Source of the DNA: [Clostridium] ultunense DSM 10521
GTDB lineage: Bacteria > Bacillota > Clostridia > Tissierellales > Tepidimicrobiaceae
Reading direction: 5' to 3'
Length of the DNA: 64,000 nt
NCBI RefSeq assembly: GCF_000511955.1
Contig: NZ_AZSU01000002.1
Coordinates: forward strand, 802,875-866,874
The notes beneath the pieces were generated by a model that was not told where the DNA came from, made no database searches, and was given only the letters and a program-made list of their open reading frames with translations. A program made the position numbers and the translations under genes. The first letter of the stretch is position 1; the number at the start of each line of letters is the position of its first letter. Below are positions 63,488-64,000 of the stretch, in pieces.

Positions 63488-64000
63488 TGGATCTATGTCA
63501 ATAGTTTGGACAAAAATTTAGGTTTTTTTGTGGGTCTCCGCCACCATTGACAATCCAAACATAAATGCTTTTAGGTTTCTACCCGAAGGCGATAAACTCA
63601 AAGCAAGCTATGTTTTGTGCCTTCGTGGTGGAATATTGTAGCATTTATTTATTGGCTTATCAATGGCAAGCCCTACGGGTGGCTATCATCCCCTCAGGCT
63701 CAAAATCTAAAGCAAGCTATGCTACTCTACATAGATTCTCATATTCATCTGGAGTCATGTAGTTGATTGATGAATGAATCCTTTTTCTATTATAAAATCC
63801 TTCTATATATTGAAATAATATTAACTTAGCATGATTATGATCTATAAATGTATTAAGATATACGCATTCTTTTTTTAGTATTGCATGAAAACTTTCTATA
63901 CAGGCGTTGTCATAAGGACAACCTTTAGCACTATACGATAGTTTAAATTGCTTTGATTCCACTGTTTCACGATATTCCTTTGACGTATATTGTGAGCCTC
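63488..64000 (-). mobile_element. IS3-family insertion in the CRISPR array, partial
   Basis: The boundary is fixed by the cut repeat at 63487. The IS end reads TGGATCTATGTCAATAGTTT and continues GGACAAA, resembling IS150-type termini. A non-coding 230-bp stretch follows, in which AAAGCAAGCTATG occurs twice (near 63605 and 63711), suggesting an internal duplication or nested insert. The transposase on the minus strand then runs off the window. It is a different element from the one at 4833-5538. Confidence 0.85.
63717..64000 (-). CDS. IS3-family transposase OrfB, C-terminal part
   Basis: On the minus strand the frame is open to the window end and reads GSQYTSKEYRETVESKQFKL, then SAKGCPYDNACIESFHAILK and FIEGFYNRKRIHSSINYMTP-like sequence to the stop at 63717. 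It contains the last part of the DDE integrase core, with the catalytic Glu in ACIESFHAILKKE and the N-R-K-R-I-H-S motif. Upstream codons and OrfA are outside the window. No stop or shift is seen, so the copy may be active. Confidence 0.9.
   Translation of the reverse strand, partial: GSQYTSKEYRETVESKQFKLSYSAKGCPYDNACIESFHAILKKECVYLNTFIDHNHAKLILFQYIEGFYNRKRIHSSINYMTPDEYENLCRVA

Overview
The window is a 64-kb piece of an AT-rich, low-GC Gram-positive anaerobe. Clostridial traits are the SpeD-SpeA-SpeE-SpeB polyamine operon, the pcrA-ligA-gatCAB order, GerM-like and CheX genes, formate-tetrahydrofolate ligase and frequent TTG/GTG starts. A Tissierellia-type amino-acid-fermenting or acetogenic lineage is plausible, but the sequence alone does not prove it.

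Layout. 1-2.5 kb: guaB (5' end cut by the window) and guaA. 2.5-7.4 kb: a decayed accessory island with a HTH regulator remnant, a type I methylase (hsdM) with several stops, a PIN toxin-antitoxin pair, an internally deleted IS3-type element inserted in a yjdF gene, and a broken ABC-F resistance-type gene behind two attenuator hairpins. 7.6-13.8 kb: pirin, a DsrE-like protein, two unassigned small genes, a lipoprotein, a tandem DUF2935 pair and a 6-oxopurine nucleoside phosphorylase. 14.0-24.4 kb: a tightly coupled five-gene cassette (UvrD-like helicase, DrmA-like helicase, DrmB-like DUF1998 protein, NERD nuclease-helicase, radical SAM enzyme), a candidate DISARM-related defence system without methylase or phospholipase. 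24.5-36.2 kb: a purine operon (purL-E-F-M-N-H-D and an NCS2 permease) behind a tandem guanine-PRPP riboswitch with one terminator. 36.7-37.3 kb: an oligopeptide ABC ATPase pseudogene. 37.6-60 kb: fhs, a TrpR-like regulator, polyamine operon, hemerythrin, CheX, pcrA, ligA, gatCAB, a dicarboxylate/amino-acid symporter, a PurM/HypE-like protein, a cell-wall amidase, UPF0316 and GerMN proteins. 60-62.7 kb: rdgB, two phosphoesterases and six tRNA genes. 62.7-64 kb: a CRISPR leader and array whose ninth repeat is cut by an IS3-family insertion running off the window.

The most striking biology is spread over separate loci. All four glutamine amidotransferases here keep their synthetase halves but have damaged glutaminase halves. 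GuaA has Gly for the catalytic Cys. PurL has Gly for Cys and has also lost the catalytic His and Glu. PurF keeps Cys1 but changes the oxyanion Asn and the gating Tyr. GatA keeps its Ser-Ser-Lys triad but has replaced the glutamine-binding Arg358 and Asp425. Purine synthesis and Gln/Asn-tRNA formation in this organism may therefore run on free ammonia, as would suit life in ammonia-rich, protein-degrading habitats. The second lead is the five-gene helicase/nuclease/radical-SAM cassette.
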